Positions 26,117-35,509 of a stretch of 64,000 nucleotides of DNA are shown here, in pieces. Below the pieces are notes generated by a model. It saw only the letters and a list, made by a program, of their open reading frames with translations, did not search any database and had not been told where the DNA came from. Within the stretch, counting starts at the first letter, position 1, and every line of letters starts with the position of its first letter. The translations under genes were made by a program, and so were the position numbers. This DNA comes from GWE2-40-63 sp041664345 (GTDB lineage: Bacteria > Bacteroidota > Bacteroidia > Bacteroidales > SZUA-534): positions 1 through 64,000 of the forward strand of contig JBAYKX010000016.1 of assembly GCA_041664345.1 (NCBI GenBank). The letters run 5' to 3'.

Positions 26117-28048
26117 TTACTCTTGATCCATGGTATCAAGTAAACGAATCTTTTGCTTTAAATCTTCCATATTCTTTTTTGCTAAATCAATTTTCCGGTT
26201 AACTTCTAGCAAAAGCGCACTGGAATTTTTCGATTTGGAGAAAAACCCAATGTTATTCTCATATAAAGCAATTTCGTTTTCCATTTCCTTAAGTCGGGTT
26301 GCCAGCTTACTCCTTTCAGAATAAATTTTCCCCTTTGACTGTGTGCCAGCCCAATTTTCAACTTTCGAACGATAATTAATTTTATCTCGTTCAGTAACAT
26401 CAATTTTCAAACTATCAAACTGAGCATTAATTGCATCACGGAATTCCTTTGTAATTTCATCTTTTTTATTGAGTGGCACATGACCAATTTCTGACCACTG
26501 CTTTTGAATTTCAATAAGTATTCTTAGGTTTTCTTTGTCTTCGCCGCCTTTTACAAAAGTTTTAACTTTATCAATCAGTTCCAATTTGAGTTTCAAATTT
26601 TCTTCCTGACGGGTATCGGCAGTATTATAAAATTCTGATTTTTTATTGAAAAACGAATCACAGGCTGTGCGGAACCGTTTCCATAAAATATCAGAATGTT
26701 TTTTAGGTACTGGACCAATTTCTTTCCAACGTTTTTGCAGTTTTACAAAGTCTTCGGTAGTCTTTTTCCATTCCGCGCTATCTTTCAATGCTTCGGCCTG
26801 AACACACAAATCTAATTTATATTGTAGGTTGTTTTTTTGAACCTCTTTTGCTTCTTTATAAAAATCGCGTTTGAGTGAAAAAAACTTATCACAACCCGTT
26901 TTAAAGCGTTGATAAACCTTATTATTATCTTTTTTAGGGGCAAAGCCAATAGTTCTCCAAAGTTTTTGAATTTCAATAATAGTATGAGCTTTATCTTCCC
27001 AAACTTTTGGATTCGAAAAATCAGCAGTCAGTACCTCTTCAATTCTTTCGCAAAGGGCAATTTTTTGTTCTAAGTTTCTAATTTGCTGGTCTTTAATTTC
27101 ATCAAAATATTCCTGATGTTTTTTATTAATTTGACTGGTAGCATTTTTAAACCTATCCCAAATGTCTTCCTTTTGTTCGCGTGGAACTGGGCCAATTTCT
27201 CTCCAATGGTTGTGATAATCCTGAAGCAACTTAAAAGCCTTAGTAACGGAGTCTTCAATTAATAAAGCTTCTGCTTTTTCGCATAACTCCATTTTTAGCT
27301 CCATGTTTTTCTTCAAATCCAAATCGCGTAACTCCTTGTTTATCTTAATGTAATCGTAGAATTTTTCCACATGGTGATTGTAGTTTTCCCATAAATTTTT
27401 CACTTCACTTTGCGGAACCAAGCCTATATCGCGCCATTTTTGTTGCAAATCGCGGAATTCCTGAAAAGTTCTGTTTATTGATTCTTCGTTGTTAACCAAT
27501 TCCTTTATTTCGTCAACTATTTGAAGTTTTGCTTTTAAATTAGCTTGTTTTACCTCTTCGCTTTGATGATTTAACTGACTTTTTTGATCCTTATATTTAT
27601 TATATAACGATTTAAAAGTTTCTTCAGAAGCCTGATCTGCAAAAACAAAATCTTCAATTTTTCCTCCAGCTTCTAAAAAAGCAGCAGTAGCTTCAGCTAA
27701 TTCAGCTTTATATTTCTTGTAAAAATTAATTTTAATTTCCTCCACTGCATTTCTAATTTCAGCAGCAGTAAAATCGGTAATTAAATCGTGAAGTTTTGCT
27801 ATCAAAGTAGCCCTATCATAGATGGAATAGTCTTCGGGCATTATTATTTTATGTGATTCTTCTAAGTTAGAATGCTCCTCAATTTCCGGTACATTTTCCG
27901 TCAAATCTTCAATTTCAACACTACCCAGTTCAACCTCTTCTAATATAGGTTCTGGTGTTGGATTAACTTTAGCAATCTCTACAGGATTAGCTAGATTGGC
28001 ACCTTCTTCAGGTTGGTTTTGTTCGTTCGAATAATCTAAATTTTCCAT
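26117..28048 (-). CDS. DUF349 coiled-coil protein
   Basis: 643 residues. An acidic N-terminal segment (1-75) is followed by about six DUF349 units of 70-75 residues, each with a W(R/K)xIGxVPxxxxxxxWxxF core (for example QKWRDIGLVPQSEVKNLWENY, KRWKEIGPVPKKHSDILWKRF). A final coiled coil (about 575-643) ends ...RLLDTMDQE. It has no signal or membrane segment, so it is cytoplasmic. The family is widespread in Bacteroidota; the function is not settled. Confidence 0.9.
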   Translation of the reverse strand: MENLDYSNEQNQPEEGANLANPVEIAKVNPTPEPILEEVELGSVEIEDLTENVPEIEEHSNLEESHKIIMPEDYSIYDRATLIAKLHDLITDFTAAEIRNAVEEIKINFYKKYKAELAEATAAFLEAGGKIEDFVFADQASEETFKSLYNKYKDQKSQLNHQSEEVKQANLKAKLQIVDEIKELVNNEESINRTFQEFRDLQQKWRDIGLVPQSEVKNLWENYNHHVEKFYDYIKINKELRDLDLKKNMELKMELCEKAEALLIEDSVTKAFKLLQDYHNHWREIGPVPREQKEDIWDRFKNATSQINKKHQEYFDEIKDQQIRNLEQKIALCERIEEVLTADFSNPKVWEDKAHTIIEIQKLWRTIGFAPKKDNNKVYQRFKTGCDKFFSLKRDFYKEAKEVQKNNLQYKLDLCVQAEALKDSAEWKKTTEDFVKLQKRWKEIGPVPKKHSDILWKRFRTACDSFFNKKSEFYNTADTRQEENLKLKLELIDKVKTFVKGGEDKENLRILIEIQKQWSEIGHVPLNKKDEITKEFRDAINAQFDSLKIDVTERDKINYRSKVENWAGTQSKGKIYSERSKLATRLKEMENEIALYENNIGFFSKSKNSSALLLEVNRKIDLAKKNMEDLKQKIRLLDTMDQE

Positions 28049-28270
28049 CTTTAATCAATTAAATGATAGTTAGCGGCAATGTATAAAAACATTCCTAGTT
28101 TCAACCTACGAAAATATAACTTCTGCTCGAAAAACACTAAGAATATTCATGAATATTTAACGAAAGACCCGTGAATGGCTGCAAAAGTGATTTAAATGGC
28201 ATTTATAAATGATGGAATCGGTATTAAAACTTGATAATTTGAACCCAAAAGAATCAATTAACACTAAGAA

Positions 28271-28302
28271 TTTGGTTTGTAGGTTACTTGCACTTACTTT
28301 TG
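28271..28302 (+). promoter_or_regulatory. Promoter of trmD
   Basis: TTTG (28271-28274), a 20-bp spacer, and TACTTTTG (28295-28302) match the Bacteroidota consensus exactly. Transcription should begin near 28309, leaving a 17-nt leader. Confidence 0.75.
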
Positions 28303-28325
28303 CAAACACTAAATAATACGAACAA

Positions 28326-29006
28326 ATGCGCATCGATATTTTAACCATTCTGCCGGAACTTATTCAGGGCAGTTTTGAGCATAGCATCATTAAAAGGGCA
28401 AAGGATAAAGGGTTGGTTGAAGTTTATTTTCATAATATTCGTGATTACTCTACCGATAAACATAAAAAAGTTGACGATTATGTATTTAGCGGTGGTGCCG
28501 GAATGGTAATGACCATACAACCCATTGAGGCCGCCATTGAAGCACTAACAAGTCAACGGAAATACGATGAAATTATTTACACTTCACCCGATGGGGAAAC
28601 GTTCAATCAACAAATTGCAAACCGGTATTCATCGTTCGAAAACATTATGATTTTGTGCGGACATTATAAAGGTATTGACCAACGAATCCGCGAACATTTA
28701 ATTACCCGAGAAATATCCATTGGTGATTATGTTTTAACTGGAGGTGAACTGGCTGCCGCTGTTATGGCTGATGCTATAATCCGGCTTATTCCCGGAGTGC
28801 TTTCCGATGAAACATCGGCACTGTCCGATTCTTTTCAGGACAATTTACTTTCGCCACCGGTTTATACCCGTCCAGCGGAATACAAAGGATGGAAAGTGCC
28901 TGAAATATTGCTTTCAGGGAACACAAAACTTATTGACAATTGGTTGCATGAACAGTCGCTGGAACGGACAAAGAGGCTTCGCCCTGACTTGCTGCAAGGA
29001 AGTTAG
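28326..29006 (+). CDS. trmD: tRNA (guanine37-N1)-methyltransferase
   Basis: Methylates G37 of tRNAs reading CNN codons with SAM, preventing frameshifts. The 226-residue protein has the TrmD trefoil knot: MRIDILTILPE, VDDYVFSGGAGMVM, LCGHYKGIDQRI, ISIGDYVLTGGELAAAVMADAI with the knot loop, and the C-terminal PPVYTRPAEYKGWKVPEILLSG. It stands alone with its own promoter; the usual rpsP-rimM-rplS neighbours are absent, as often in Bacteroidota. Confidence 0.97.
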   Translation: MRIDILTILPELIQGSFEHSIIKRAKDKGLVEVYFHNIRDYSTDKHKKVDDYVFSGGAGMVMTIQPIEAAIEALTSQRKYDEIIYTSPDGETFNQQIANRYSSFENIMILCGHYKGIDQRIREHLITREISIGDYVLTGGELAAAVMADAIIRLIPGVLSDETSALSDSFQDNLLSPPVYTRPAEYKGWKVPEILLSGNTKLIDNWLHEQSLERTKRLRPDLLQGS

Positions 29007-29054
29007 AAGATGGAAGTCAGAAGTCAGAAGTGAGACAAAAAAAACAATCTACAG

Positions 29055-29210
29055 AATTACAAATCAATGTCGTTTAGTTAAGAAATATTCACCCCTATAA
29101 TCCCCTCAAGGGGATACCTCCTCCGTGGGAGCAGTGCTAGTCCTTCTTTGAGGGAGGTGCCCGAAGGGCGGAGGGTGAAAACGTTAACTAAACGACATTG
29201 AATTACAAAT
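29055..29210. mobile_element. MITE-like element, family B, with 10-bp target duplication
   Basis: A 136-bp element (29065-29200) with perfect 17-bp terminal inverted repeats CAATGTCGTTTAGTTAA, flanked by the 10-bp direct repeat AATTACAAAT (29055-29064, 29201-29210). Inside, TTCACCC and GGGTGAA extend the pairing, and C-rich/G-rich arms (CCCCTCAAGGGG and GAGGGAGGTGCCCGAAGGGCGG) form nested hairpins. There is no ORF. The CA start, internal TTAAG at the left end and 10-bp duplication recall IS231-group IS4-family ends; this is inference. Just before it, 29008-29035 holds short TCAGAAG direct repeats. Confidence 0.85.
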
Positions 29211-29289
29211 GATTAAATTGATATTATAATTATACTCCTGCGATTACAATCGTTGAATTACAAAAATCGATAAACTAATAAAAGATTGA

Positions 29290-31041
29290 TTAGCGCAGAA
29301 TTTTCCGCACAAAAGCCACTGTAAAGTACGACATGAGAAATACACCGGTAAATCCTTCTAAAAGTGAAAGCACCCGCACAATACCCATAGGATAAAAATC
29401 GCCATAACCAATGGTGAAAAAGGTGACCCCTGAAAAAAAGAAGCTCCTACCTACCATTCCAATAGCATTGTGTTCGCCTCCAAGCCCTGAAGTTATTCCT
29501 CCGAATCCTAATGAAAGAACCAGTACATACAATAAACTAAAAAAAGTATAGGTTGCAGCCATTGAAATCATTACCCGGGCAGGATTGGTAGCATATAATC
29601 CGGCATAATCGAATACCAGTTTTTTGAATGCATACGCCGGATATTTTAAAACATTTATTACTATCGATTTATTTTTATTTGCTGAAAAGTTAGATAACAA
29701 TTCATAGCGTTTAAACCATACATAAGAATCATCTTCGTCGGAATATTGGCCTGCTTTGTTAAAACTTTCTTTGAGAATCCGGAACTGTTCTGCTTTTTCC
29801 TCCAATGTGGTTTTGTGTTGATTTTTAATCAATTGCAATACATGGTTGTTTTTCCAATCAACGTAAATAATACCCAAGAGTCTCATTCCGGAAATGTTAA
29901 GTATATGAAGTAACACTTCGTTCTGATAAGGTTTTAGGTCAATTATATCGCGAACCACCGTATCGCTTAAGTCTATTTCATGACATTGCTTTACCCGTAA
30001 ATCAACATATTGGTTCAAATGGCATCCTTTAAGCACTAAAGTATGGAACTTGCCATTAAAAAAGCTGACTTCGCTATCACCCAAAATAGCTTTTTCCATA
30101 TTTAGTTCCGTATTCTCGAACTCGGCCAATTCAAATATCAAATGGCCTGTCCCAAATGCAGTTTTTTTAAACGTTACTCTTCCATCAGCAGCTGAGCCCT
30201 CAAAGTTTACCTCTCCATTGCCAAATACCGCCCGGTTAAAATTTACTTTACCGGAGCCAAACTCAACGGTTTTAAAATCAGTTAACCCATTTCCAAACTC
30301 TGTTCGTTCGAATGAAATGTCACCATCGCCAAATTTGGCAAAATGGAAATCGGCTTTTCCATCACCAAAACGGGCTACTTTAAACGAAACATCGCCGTGA
30401 TTAAAATTGCTGTTAATAAACGACACTTCACCACCACCAAACTCGGTATTTATAAAATTCAGTTCCCCCTGTCCGAAATCGGCATACTGAAAATCTTTAA
30501 TACCATCGCTAAAAATGGCATTTTTGAATGACTTTAGACCACTTCCGAACTGGGTATTTGAAAAATCAACCTTTTTGCTTTTAACTAATGCATAACTAAA
30601 GTCGAATTTTCCATCCCCAAAAATGTTATGTTTAAAAGTTAAATCACCGGAGGCAAAGCAGCATTCTGTAAATTCCACATCGCCATCGGCAATTTTCAAA
30701 AAAGAGAAATCAATTTCAAATTCCGATGCCAACAAAGAATTTTTGGCCGATAATTTCTTAATCTCTACATAATCGGTTTTAGGAATTAACCGTGTTCTAC
30801 GGTAGGCAGTAGCCGAAAAATTGTGGATATAGGCGTAATCCAGATTCACTTCGCCGGTATCGTCTAACAGCTCATAAACCTTACTGATTGGCAAATAACC
30901 GTAATCGGTGGCAAACAGATACCGTCCGTGTTGGTCGAAAAACGATACCACCGCTGTAGATGGATAGCTGATGTTGCCTTCGGCATAAAAAGCCTTGTCA
31001 ATAATTTTAACCTGTATGGTATCGAAATTGGGGTTAATCAT
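29290..31041 (-). CDS. Ion channel with an N-terminal 12-residue-repeat solenoid
   Basis: 583 residues. About 117-331 consist of 18 units, nearly all exactly 12 residues, with the pattern FGxGxxxFxxxx (for example FGDGKADFHFAK, FGNGLTDFKTVE). The spacing suggests a beta-solenoid, but it is not the 5-residue pentapeptide rhythm. A helical linker (about 400-470) leads to two membrane helices with a potassium selectivity filter TIGYGD (about 543-548) and a last helix ending at VRKILR. The channel half is of the Kcs/MthK two-helix type, although here the big soluble domain precedes the pore. Ligand or stimulus is unknown. It is divergent from sodB. Confidence 0.85.
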   Translation of the reverse strand: MINPNFDTIQVKIIDKAFYAEGNISYPSTAVVSFFDQHGRYLFATDYGYLPISKVYELLDDTGEVNLDYAYIHNFSATAYRRTRLIPKTDYVEIKKLSAKNSLLASEFEIDFSFLKIADGDVEFTECCFASGDLTFKHNIFGDGKFDFSYALVKSKKVDFSNTQFGSGLKSFKNAIFSDGIKDFQYADFGQGELNFINTEFGGGEVSFINSNFNHGDVSFKVARFGDGKADFHFAKFGDGDISFERTEFGNGLTDFKTVEFGSGKVNFNRAVFGNGEVNFEGSAADGRVTFKKTAFGTGHLIFELAEFENTELNMEKAILGDSEVSFFNGKFHTLVLKGCHLNQYVDLRVKQCHEIDLSDTVVRDIIDLKPYQNEVLLHILNISGMRLLGIIYVDWKNNHVLQLIKNQHKTTLEEKAEQFRILKESFNKAGQYSDEDDSYVWFKRYELLSNFSANKNKSIVINVLKYPAYAFKKLVFDYAGLYATNPARVMISMAATYTFFSLLYVLVLSLGFGGITSGLGGEHNAIGMVGRSFFFSGVTFFTIGYGDFYPMGIVRVLSLLEGFTGVFLMSYFTVAFVRKILR

Positions 31042-31100
31042 TTTTTTTGTTTTGAGGATCTAAGTATAACTAACTTTTACCTTTCAAATTTTTATATTTT

Positions 31101-31132
31101 CAAATATACAAAGTTACATTAAACGAAATAAA
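31101..31132 (-). promoter_or_regulatory. Promoter of the channel gene
   Basis: Minus-strand TATATTTG (31108-31101) fits TAnnTTTG, and TTTA (31132-31129) lies 20 bp upstream. The leader would be about 53 nt. The rest of the 304-bp gap up to sodB is AT-rich and shows nothing else clear. Confidence 0.5.
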
Positions 31133-31345
31133 TTATTTTCTCAAATTAATGAATTAGTGGAATATATCATATCTTTTATCTTTATTATCTTACTTGCATA
31201 TATTGGTTAAATGAAAGAATTATTTAGTCATCCTGAAAACATTATTTTACTAAATGATGAAAATCTGTTCTAAAAACTTCCCATTCTAAAAACCTTTTTA
31301 ATACAACCTTGTTTAACCTGTATTAATAAATTAAAACTTAAAAAA

Positions 31346-31921
31346 ATGGCTTTTGAATTACCAAAATTACCTTACGAGCTCAACGCATTAGAGCCACACA
31401 TAAGCAAACAGACTTTAGAATTCCATTATGGAAAACATCATCAGGCTTATGTTACTAACTTAAACAACCTTGTACCAGGAACTAAGTTTGAAAATGCCAG
31501 TTTGGAAACCATTGTAAAAGAAGCCGATGGCGGCATATTCAACAACGGCGCTCAAGTATGGAACCATACATTTTACTTTATGCAGTTTTCCAACCATGGG
31601 GCAAAAACTCCTCAAGGAAAGTTGGCTGCTGCCATTAACGCAAAATTTGGAACGTTCGATGATTTTAAAGAAGAATTTACCAAAGCGGGAGCTACCTTGT
31701 TTGGAGCCGGTTGGGCTTGGCTTTCGAAAGATGCAGCAGGCAACCTGATAATTACCCAGGAAAGCAATGCCGGCAATCCTTTACGAAGTGGATTAACCCC
31801 GGTTATGACCTGCGATGTTTGGGAACATGCCTACTATTTGGATACCCAAAACAAACGTCCCGATTATCTAAAAAATTTCTGGGAAATACTCGATTGGAAT
31901 AAAATTGGGGAGCGGTTCTAG
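31346..31921 (+). CDS. sodB: Superoxide dismutase (Fe/Mn)
   Basis: Converts superoxide to hydrogen peroxide and oxygen in the cytoplasm. The 191-residue protein carries the metal ligands in HISKQTLEFHYGKHHQAY (two His), NGAQVWNHTFYF (His) and DVWEHAYYLDTQ (Asp, His). Length and GAQVWNHTFYF with a Gln-free GNL loop suggest the Fe or cambialistic type, which I cannot settle by eye. It is monocistronic with a terminator at 31947-31988. Confidence 0.95.
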   Translation: MAFELPKLPYELNALEPHISKQTLEFHYGKHHQAYVTNLNNLVPGTKFENASLETIVKEADGGIFNNGAQVWNHTFYFMQFSNHGAKTPQGKLAAAINAKFGTFDDFKEEFTKAGATLFGAGWAWLSKDAAGNLIITQESNAGNPLRSGLTPVMTCDVWEHAYYLDTQNKRPDYLKNFWEILDWNKIGERF

Positions 31922-31946
31922 TTTTTAGAATTGAACCAGTAATTAT

Positions 31947-31988
31947 AAAAAACTGACAATCTGTTTCGAAGCAAATTGTCAGTTTTTT
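31947..31988 (+). terminator. Terminator of sodB
   Basis: AAAAAACTGACAAT (31947-31960) pairs with ATTGTCAGTTTTTT (31975-31988), followed by more T. Confidence 0.88.
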
Positions 31989-32006
31989 TATTTCATAACC
32001 CACATT

Positions 32007-32092
32007 GCAACTTTCCACCCGGTTACCTTTCCACCTTGCTGCCTTGCTACCTTGTTACCCTGCAACCTTTCCAGCATTCCACCTTTCCATTT
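32007..32092. repeat. Degenerate C-rich tandem repeat (CCTT-type)
   Basis: Short units such as CCTTGCTACCTTG, TTACCCTGCAACC and TTTCCACC recur through 32020-32090. A like tract lies at 36411-36523. Both sit after a plus-strand gene, in DNA without a coding signal; no function can be read. Confidence 0.55.
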
Positions 32093-32169
32093 AAAATAAT
32101 AAGCAATTATAGCTTTATTGCTTTCATCGAATTGGCGTTAATTACTACTTCTAATTTTAATACTGTTTA

Positions 32170-35052
32170 TTACCTTCCACAAATCATTTTATAGGGACAA
32201 TACTCACAATTCTTCACATCTTCGGTTTGAGTAAAAGGAGCCGTATCATCAAAAATCTCTGCAAGCAACGATTTGAACCCGTCGATAAATTCCGGTTCAA
32301 TGGTTTTAAAGTTTCCGGATGCAAATGGGAGGTATTTGGCCGACTTTACGGCAAATGAATTTCCTTCATCAAAAAAATTACCTACCTGATAAACCATAGG
32401 CCAAATAGCTTGTTCCTGAGGATAATGATAAGCTACCATTGTACTGTAAGCAAAAGTTTGAAAAACTGCTTTGGTATTCGTTCCTTTTTTACGACTGAAT
32501 AAATCCTGAATAGCATCGAAGTTTAATTTGTCATTCCCGGTTTTGTAATCTATTATACGAATTCCATTTTGGGTTCTATCTATCCGGTCAATATATCCAG
32601 CAACTATTGTTTGCATAGATTGGCCATTCACCTCAAATGACAGTGGCATTTGAATTTTCATTTCAAGTCCAACTAAAGAGAAAGGAGTATTTTTTTTATC
32701 AATTCGAATCAACTGGTGCAGATATTTTTGGATAACGTCGAACACTATATTATTTTTACCGTTTATTTCGAACACACGCTTGGAATTTTTACCAAGCAAC
32801 ACTTCTTTAAATGATTCTTTTATCCAGTTATCTAATAAAACGGTGTTTTTTTCAATTTGATTCAACGCTTGTTCCGTGACTAATTGATTGTCCTTAAAAA
32901 AATGGTTGTAAAATTTCTCTGACACTAAATGAAAAATTGAACCAAATAACCGGGCGTCAATTTGTTCTTCAATTTCGTCGGGTTCTTTTATGCCAACAAT
33001 TGACTTAAAGTAAAACCGTAATGGGCAGCCCAAGTATGTTGACAGCGCGCTGGGCGACAATATTTTAATTGGTTCGTTCCCCAAATATTGGTTCAAAAGT
33101 TTTGCAACGGCTCCTTCTTTTTTAATTTCAATGGATTGATTGGTAATTACTTCAACGGTTTGATTTACATTAATTGAATTGGTTTTAAAGTTCCCATCGT
33201 AAAGTAATTGATGGATATACCGGCTTTTTTCACCACTAACCATACCACCAACTCCTGAGTTATAAATCAACCATACTTTTTTTGGACGTTGCAATAGCCG
33301 ATAAAAATAATAGGCATACATAGCATCGTGGAGTTCACGTGTAGGCAAGCCAAACCCACGGCGCAAACTATATGGAATGAATGATGGGGAATGAGCGGAA
33401 ATAGGCAAAATCCCTTCGTTTACCGAAAGGATTATCACTTCATCGAAATCGAGATTCCGGGTTTCCAAAAATCCCATAACCTGAAGCCCACTTATGGGTT
33501 CTCCCTCAAAAGGTATTCGTATTTGTTGTAATACACTTCTAATTAATCTAAAATAGGTGGGTAAAAGCATGTTGAGTTTATTCTTTTCTATTTGACTGGT
33601 TAGTTGGTTAATTTTGAGCAGGCTTTTATAAAAGAATTCCTTTTCCATTAACAGTCGGTTATCAGCATCCAATTTCCAACAGGTTGTACTTAAATTTTGA
33701 AATATGTTTTTTATATAAAGTGGAAATAAAACAATCGAATCAACGGCACAAAATACGGATTTAACTAATTCGGAACCGGTTAGTTCTGTATCGGGTACTT
33801 GGATTAAATTATTCGTCCGGATAGATTCAATTAAGGAGTTAATTAATAGAGAATCAGAATTTTGTATGAATGGGTGTTGCAGTAGGGTTATTACATTTTT
33901 GAAATAAAACGATACCTTTCCTTCTTTTGATTTTTTAGTATTTAACTGCAGTTGAATCAGCGATTGAATGAAACTACCCGCTGAGGAATCGGATAGTGGA
34001 AAACCCATAGTAATATTGAGCTGATTAATGTTTTCAGGGATGCTGTTGAGGGTAGGAAACAGCAAATTTTCTTCGGCCAGTACAAGTGCTGTGTTTGAGT
34101 AATCGGAATTATTCATGGCACCCAGTATTTGAGCTGCTTTAAATACTTGCCCTGTATCTGTTGGAACTGAAATAACAGTTATTTCTTTTTCCTGATTTAT
34201 TAGTGTTGATGGTAACTTAAAATCGGGTTCCGGCAGAAACTTCTTTATATACTTTCGTTGAAAAAATCCTGCTTCAAAGGTTGTGTTTTTAATATAATAC
34301 TCATCATAATCCCAAAAAAAGCCAGCCATTCCCCGGTCTTTTAAAACCGAAAATATTTTTTCCTCACAAGGTGTAATGGCGTTAAAGCCGGCAAAATAAA
34401 CTTTTTTAAAAGGAAAGGAATTGGCATTGGCATTCTGAATAGTTTGCAACGCATCGCGATAAATCATGCCTTCATATCCTACCTTGTTGGTATTTAACAG
34501 CAATTGGAATCTAGTATAAACCGGTAATAGCACTTCCCAAATTTCCAGGAATTTGTCTTTTAATACCGATTGCTGCAATTGGCTGAAGTTTTTAAAAAAT
34601 CGTTGAATAACGGCCAGTTGCTCATCGGTAAGAAAGTCGGTTTTATCTTCAATACTTCTGAAGTCTTTTACATTGGTAAAAACTAAATCGGGATTTACAA
34701 GGTATTTATCCACATCGTTAAAATCGTTGAGCATCATTTCAGCCCAAAAATAAAAGTCGTCAAACGATTCTTTTGAACCCGATTTTTGCTGGTGCGAAAT
34801 ATATAAATCGGCCATAAGTTCAATAGGCTCCGCCAATCGTAAGGCGGAATAATCGCATAAAAACTCATTAATGGTTTTAATTTTTGGTAGCCATACCGGG
34901 TGTGTTTCCTTTGATTCCAAAACTATTTTTTTATAGTGATGCAGGAAAAAAACGCCGGATCGCCTGTTGGGAAAAACAATTAGTGTTTCGTGTGGAAGGC
35001 TTTCCGATTTACTGTAAATCCAATGGGCTAAATTATAGAGAAAACTATTCAT
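32170..35052 (-). CDS. AddB-like nuclease/inactive helicase, PD-(D/E)XK superfamily
   Basis: 960 residues from the ATG at 35052 (a TTG at 35061 would add three). The N-terminal part is helicase-like with a degenerate nucleotide loop (FPNRRSGVFFL). The C-terminal third is a RecB-type nuclease: YIDRIDRTQNGIRIIDYKTG holds the catalytic Asp, Asp and Lys. A Cys at LGCPLRFYF plus three in CEYCPYKMIC can build an iron-sulfur staple as in AddB. It should pair with the UvrD-type protein at 47737-51030 to resect double-strand breaks. In many Bacteroidota the two genes are adjacent; here 12.7 kb lie between them. Confidence 0.88.
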   Translation of the reverse strand: MNSFLYNLAHWIYSKSESLPHETLIVFPNRRSGVFFLHHYKKIVLESKETHPVWLPKIKTINEFLCDYSALRLAEPIELMADLYISHQQKSGSKESFDDFYFWAEMMLNDFNDVDKYLVNPDLVFTNVKDFRSIEDKTDFLTDEQLAVIQRFFKNFSQLQQSVLKDKFLEIWEVLLPVYTRFQLLLNTNKVGYEGMIYRDALQTIQNANANSFPFKKVYFAGFNAITPCEEKIFSVLKDRGMAGFFWDYDEYYIKNTTFEAGFFQRKYIKKFLPEPDFKLPSTLINQEKEITVISVPTDTGQVFKAAQILGAMNNSDYSNTALVLAEENLLFPTLNSIPENINQLNITMGFPLSDSSAGSFIQSLIQLQLNTKKSKEGKVSFYFKNVITLLQHPFIQNSDSLLINSLIESIRTNNLIQVPDTELTGSELVKSVFCAVDSIVLFPLYIKNIFQNLSTTCWKLDADNRLLMEKEFFYKSLLKINQLTSQIEKNKLNMLLPTYFRLIRSVLQQIRIPFEGEPISGLQVMGFLETRNLDFDEVIILSVNEGILPISAHSPSFIPYSLRRGFGLPTRELHDAMYAYYFYRLLQRPKKVWLIYNSGVGGMVSGEKSRYIHQLLYDGNFKTNSINVNQTVEVITNQSIEIKKEGAVAKLLNQYLGNEPIKILSPSALSTYLGCPLRFYFKSIVGIKEPDEIEEQIDARLFGSIFHLVSEKFYNHFFKDNQLVTEQALNQIEKNTVLLDNWIKESFKEVLLGKNSKRVFEINGKNNIVFDVIQKYLHQLIRIDKKNTPFSLVGLEMKIQMPLSFEVNGQSMQTIVAGYIDRIDRTQNGIRIIDYKTGNDKLNFDAIQDLFSRKKGTNTKAVFQTFAYSTMVAYHYPQEQAIWPMVYQVGNFFDEGNSFAVKSAKYLPFASGNFKTIEPEFIDGFKSLLAEIFDDTAPFTQTEDVKNCEYCPYKMICGR

Positions 35053-35173
35053 GAATTCCAAAGATTGCTAATTTAGAAGCATCAAATTTAAACCTAATTA
35101 CCAATGAGATGTTATTAGTGCAGTTTTTTATGCATCCAAGGTAGTAAATAATTGAGTATTTCGATTAATTCAG

Positions 35174-35380
35174 GGTGTTTTGACAGGGAAATCGCTTTTA
35201 AAAACCCGCCGTGGCGGGTTTAACATGAATAGCCCCGGCTTTCAAGCCGGGGAATATGGATTTGCGGTATAAAATCGGCGCAAGCACTAACTTTTAATTG
35301 AAAATATGCGGAATCCATGCGCCGAAAAATGGGAAATTCAATATTGAAATTCTTAAAAACGATTTCCCTGGGTGTTTTGA
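35174..35380. mobile_element. MITE-like element, family A copy 2, with 10-bp target duplication
   Basis: The element spans 35184-35370 (187 bp). Its 17-bp ends start CAGGGAAATCG and pair at 16 of 17 positions. The 10-bp direct repeat GGTGTTTTGA abuts both sides (35174-35183, 35371-35380). The inner order of hairpins equals copy 1: AAACCCGCCGTGGCGGGTTT, AGCCCCGGCT with a short TTCA loop, and the GGCGCA/TGCGCC stem. It lies between the AddB-like gene and the MerR gene. Confidence 0.85.
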
Positions 35381-35469
35381 GAGGATATAAACTTAGTAAT
35401 AAATACACAAATGTTTTAACTTAAGTTACTTGTGGACTCATATAGCATTTTAATATTTGTAATTATTAC

Positions 35470-35497
35470 TGTTTAACCTTTAAAAAAAATGTTTAAC
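35470..35497 (+). promoter_or_regulatory. Two TGTTTAAC direct repeats before the MerR gene
   Basis: TGTTTAAC occurs at 35470-35477 and again at 35490-35497, exactly 20 bp (two helical turns) apart and ending 12 bp before the ATG. The inverse GTTAAACA occurs twice (36624-36631, 36688-36695) ahead of the ECF sigma gene. This is a candidate autoregulatory operator of the adjacent regulator. Confidence 0.45.
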
Positions 35498-35509
35498 ATT
35501 GTTGATTAA

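Noticed and set aside
23710..26139. The longer start of the TonB receptor at 26139
   Set aside because: It would overlap the DUF349 stop and place 34 non-signal residues before a perfect signal peptide.
30050..30400. 116-residue plus-strand ORF opposite the channel's repeats
   Set aside because: It is a mirror of the periodic 12-residue repeat on the minus strand; composition is set by the repeat and there is no start signal.
29290..31041. Calling the repeat domain a pentapeptide-repeat protein
   Set aside because: The period is 12 residues with fixed FG and F, not A(D/N)LXX.
31976..32194. 72-residue plus-strand ORF after sodB
   Set aside because: It is the translation of the CCTT-rich repeat tract.
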